Part shown: in pieces, positions 60,640 to 64,000 of the stretch
Position numbering within the stretch: the stretch's first letter is position 1
Layout: each line of letters begins with the position of its first letter
NCBI GenBank assembly: GCA_023853785.1
Contig: JAJIRX010000496.1
Location: 62,001-126,000, forward strand
Reading direction: 5' to 3'
Source of the DNA: Psilocybe azurescens
Lineage: Eukaryota > Basidiomycota > Agaricomycetes > Agaricales > Agrocybaceae
DNA: 64,000 nucleotides
Translations under genes and position numbers: made by a program
The notes under the pieces: generated by a model
What the model saw: only the letters and a program-made list of their open reading frames with translations
The model's database searches: none
Told to the model about the DNA's origin: nothing

Positions 60640-61022
60640 CATTGGGGAGCTTGCTCCCTCTAAACCCATGTGATCCGCTGGCTTTTTGATGGGTCACCCC
60701 GTAAGAACTTTGATTCTGAAAGCGGCGAGCAGCGAGCACAGCTCATCATAGAGCATGTCAGGCACTGGCATAGCGAAGCATTCTAAAGAACATTTCTAAA
60801 CTTTTTGGTTCAATGCTGTGGAGAGCTGATAGTGATGTGCTGGCTCTGTCCATATGGCTCAGCTGAATCTCGGTCCAACTAGGGCTTGAAGAGATGTTTG
60901 TCCATGTGACAAGAATGCTGGTGCCATGCTCTACGGTTTCTATGGTGAGCTGTGCTCGGCTCGGTGCTTTCAGAGTTCTTACGTGACCATCAAAAAGGGA
61001 TTAATCTATTTGGCAACCCCCT
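60640..61022. repeat. Long imperfect inverted repeat (fold-back element)
   Basis: An arm at about 60640-60760 (containing TTTTTGATGGGTCACCCCGT and CGAGCACAGCTCATCATAG) pairs imperfectly with about 60905-61022 in reverse complement (CGAGCACAGCTCACCATAG...TTTTTGATGGTCACGTAAG). A spacer of roughly 145 bp separates the arms. No TA or other target duplication is obvious, and no coding frame is present. Confidence 0.65.
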
Positions 61023-62561
61023 TTCCTGTGATGCAACTCGGGTTGCTACATCTATAATTACCTTTTGGGCTTCAGTATCCGACTGGTACTGCCGTGCTGC
61101 CGTGTTGCCGTTGAATCTGCCATTTTATTAGTCAGCATATCACCCCTTTGTATAAATCACAATGATAACAAAACCCCAACAATCGTAAAAGCTATCTCTT
61201 TGAATATTGAAAACGTCAATTCAAGCACAGAGGACCACTGCATACTTATTGCTGCATCATTTGTCATACTTGATTGAAGAGAGATATTCAATACAAAGAA
61301 AGTACTGACTGTAGTATACAGGACAACAAATCAAATGTAAAGATTGCAAGCCCAGAAGTTTGTATGTGGAAGGCTGCTACTATCCCTTACTCGTTCTTCT
61401 TTTGATCCAACCTTCATTTTGTGATTGCTGATTGGCTGATGATGGCCAGCTGATGGGAGGCCTTTTCTCCTCATTTGGTTTCCCTCAAAGTGCTTTGTTT
61501 TTCCTCAATTAAAATTCACATTCATTGATAATAGGAATATATAAGTGTATATACAAAAAATTGTGGCAAAGGGAGGAGGGAAAGGGTATCAAACAGAACA
61601 TGTGATTACAAGTCCTTTATGTAAGTAAAGACTCGTTCTTTTACAGGGACCCAGCGAGGGTGCAATGTCAAGAATCTATTTTTGTGCGAATATATTTCCT
61701 GTTTTGTCTTCAATAACATGACGTGAACGTGAATTGCTTTTGTAAAACCAGCTTCTCCCAAGTTATTTTTTTGCCGAATGATGCGCTTCGTAATCGGGCG
61801 CAGTCTAGAGCTGTCAAGCGAGTCAGATGATTTGAGGTGGCAGAATCTCGTGATTCCATGTGGTTGGGTGAAAGTGACTACATAGGGTTCAGGTCACGTG
61901 ATTCTATGCCACTTGAAGTTGAGACGTGAAACCAGATGTGTTATGTTGTGGTTAGCCTATATAGTCACCTTGAGCATGTGTTGTAGCGTAGTTGACTCAC
62001 TAGTAAGAGGCTAGAAGGAGACCTTTAAGTATCTACACACAGATACACACTGAAAGTATTAGGAAAATTCTAATATAATTGGGAGGTGAGTGGGTGCAAT
62101 TTTATGGATTCCTCCTGAGGAGGTGGTTTGAGGAAGAAAAACTTGGGTGTACCCACATGTCCTTCATCAAGGAAACTCATTGCAATCTGCACATGATTTT
62201 TGCTCAAGTTTTCTTGCTTTATTTGCCTTACAAAGCCCTGGTTTTACTTGGCACAATCTCCCACACTCGATGGGCAAGTGGAACCACACTCAAGTCTCAA
62301 CTCCTTCCATCGCTTTGATAACATGAAATGAATTCTGAATTCTGTTGCATTTGTCATCCAGCATTTTGATTGTACTATCACCAGTGTTTGTAAATTGACA
62401 CTTTTCATTTATAACTTCACAATTGCAGCTTTGTTAAATCTAATTTTTAGCACTCTCATATAGACAGCTCATATAAACATTAATCTGAATTTTTATATTT
62501 TTATGTTCAATGTAAGGGCCAAAATATTGTAATGAATGTGCTAAAAGTGCAAAATCAGGCT
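61023..62561. other. AT-rich non-coding stretch
   Basis: No gene is recognised. A sequence around 61940-62030 with a CCTATATAGTCACC core looks promoter-like, but there is no gene downstream to support it. Confidence 0.4.
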
Positions 62562-62802
62562 GACATCACAAAATAGCTCCCTTTTCTCCAGTTTTTTTGC
62601 ATTGTACATAGCAGGTCATTCATTATATAGCTTATAATTTTTGAAGCCATAAAGTGGGAGGCAGGATGGTAAAAATATGGCCCCACATAGTAAAATGGCT
62701 CCTTTTTCTCTATTTTTTGGTATTGTGCATAATGAATTGTTCAGTATATGTAATCATAAATTTTTGATGCTAAAAAGTATAAGCATAAGTAAGCAAGGAT
62801 GG
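62562..62802 (+). repeat. Diverged tandem repeat, period about 120 bp
   Basis: Two adjacent units share AAAATAGCTCC / AAAATGGCTCC, a run of T, GCATTGTACATA / GTATTGTGCATA, CATAAATTTTTGA-like text and a closing CAAGGATGGT / GCAGGATGGT. The units are about 62562-62681 and 62682-62802, and both are AT-rich and non-coding. Confidence 0.6.
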
Positions 62803-63397
62803 TTCAAATCAGTCCCACAAAAAGGACTCGTTACGCCATGCAAAGCAATGACCATCAAGCCAAGTCAAAATGAAGAACGGGTAGGGGATAGTATGCATAA
62901 GTTGTAACGCTAACTTCAAATTTCAATGCGGCGGGCTGCGCTGCTTGTGGCAAATGTTATCGTATTTCAATCCCTTACTTTGCATGCTGGAACAGCAAAA
63001 TGTCATTCATGACGTAAGCAATGAAGTGTTCAAGGGGTTTCTTGCATGTTTGTTAGGGCTCTGGTGTCATGTCTGGAACAGTCCAGATTTGGATGTTTTT
63101 TTCAAAACCATATGGTTATAAAGTACTAAATATGTAGAATTATAAATGATTTGTGTGCGCTTTTTGCCTTCTAAATTAGGAATGTCACAAGTTCAATTTC
63201 TGATCATTGCAAACAATATAAACTTGCAGAAAATCATTCTAAAATTCTTATTTTATTAACAACTAATTGTACAGCCTTGATTTTTTTAGAGAGGAAGCTT
63301 TACATCTATTACACAGTCTACATTTATATCTATTAATTTTTGTCAGGCAATAACAATAACATATTAATTAAATCAGTAAACATACCTCAAGCTTTGG

Positions 63398-64000
63398 CTA
63401 CAAATTCACAACATTTGTGGTTATTCTTTCCTTTACAGTTTGTTCCTTTAAGGCCAGCAGCAACACATACCATGCATCTGCATTTTTCTCATCACCCCAA
63501 ATTGCATAGAGTGGACCAGGAGTAAAAGATTGACTCATGTTTATATCACCTGATGGTCCTGGCATAGAATATAGTCCAGATGTTGATGCCTCTGGGTCCT
63601 GCATTGTCACATCCTGGGATATCAATTCAGATGAAGGTGCATCTATACCCAGTGTTACTGTATCTTGGACAATAAATGTTGACAATGAAGATGCCTCTGC
63701 ACTTTGCATTGGCATTGGTACATCTTGAGTGACAAATATTCCTGTAGAAATTGAGGTACTTTCAACCTGCATAGTATGAGAAGTCATGACTCTTGGCTGG
63801 TGTCTTTTTGCTGCAGGAAGGACACATGAAACATGATTATCTGACTGCACTCATTTCTCATGTGGTTTTCTCTGTGGCTGACTTGGTAAAATTGTTTGCT
63901 TCTCTTGACAGTGATCACTCCAAATCTTGTAATATGCAGCTAAATGTTCTCAGAGTTTGATTTTCCAAAGTAACATACTTTGCCCCACATCAACAGGTTG
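63398..64000 (-). other. Partial open frame running in from the right edge, possibly from a mobile element
   Basis: A minus-strand frame reads EHLAAYYKIWSDHCQEKQTI to PHEK, then a TGA near 63853. It continues in the same frame for 150 codons rich in Ser, Thr, Met and Gln (VPMPMQSAEASSLSTFIVQD, PLYAIWGDEKNADAWYVLLL, KERITTNVVNL) to a stop at 63398. The composition differs from the AT-rich surroundings, so it has probably been coding. The TGA may be real, a sequencing error, or inside an intron. The family is not recognised. A transposon-derived protein is a guess based on the repeat-rich setting. Confidence 0.3.

Noticed and set aside
61920..62040. LTR of a retrotransposon
   Set aside because: A TATA-like core is present, but no matching second LTR, primer-binding site or coding remnants were found in the window.
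1..64000. CRISPR arrays, operons, ribosomal RNA or tRNA genes
   Set aside because: The genome is eukaryotic with spliced genes. No regularly spaced repeats, rRNA motifs or convincing tRNA B-box sequences were seen.

Overview
The window comes from a basidiomycete fungus, most likely an Agaricomycete (mushroom-forming). Genes are split by many short GT-AG introns of about 45-80 bp. The gene content also fits: a FunK1-type kinase relative, a HET-domain gene, a WW-domain membrane protein, a basidiomycete-type BTB protein and a deuterolysin. All assignments below come from reading translated exons and joining them by eye.

Layout. 1-6.4 kb: the 3' part of a POT/PTR2 peptide transporter, convergent with a WW-domain membrane protein. 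6.5-10.2 kb: no recognisable gene. 10.2-11.1 kb: a small protein resembling the lysosomal anchor LAMTOR1. 11.3-15.0 kb: gene-poor, with relic exons. 15.0-16.2 kb: a two-finger GATA factor. 16.2-19.6 kb: no recognisable gene. 19.6-23.0 kb: Lunapark (ER junction protein) followed by a coiled-coil protein of unknown function. 23.0-24.9 kb: gene-poor, one relic exon. 24.9-25.8 kb: a small P-loop kinase-like protein. 26.6-27.8 kb: a degenerate FunK1-type kinase. 29.1-30.6 kb: an alpha/beta hydrolase. 31.0-41.6 kb: a tandem duplication of a roughly 5-kb unit carrying a BTB/POZ gene and the front of a HET-domain gene. The intact right end of the HET gene lies at 40.6-43.0 kb. 43.2-43.4 kb: a MITE. 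43.6-46.9 kb: a multi-pass membrane protein and a GNAT acetyltransferase. 47.4-49.0 kb: a secreted deuterolysin (M35). 50.6-52.0 kb: a mitochondrial-type methionine aminopeptidase, convergent with the very large nucleoporin NUP192 (52.2-58.5 kb). 58.6-64 kb: an AT-rich stretch with no clear host gene but several inverted-repeat elements.

Two things stand out. First, the tandem duplication has a readable junction at 36016/36017. It explains one truncated HET copy and two BTB copies with different lesions. Second, almost every conserved gene, including essential ones such as NUP192, is broken by one or more single-base shifts, mostly in runs of one base. That pattern looks like uncorrected sequencing error rather than gene decay, and it should be settled before any gene here is called a pseudogene.

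The genes are mostly unrelated single-copy housekeeping or accessory genes and do not form an obvious pathway or cluster. The HET/BTB block is the only part that looks like a rapidly evolving locus. I did not find a clearly new biological system.
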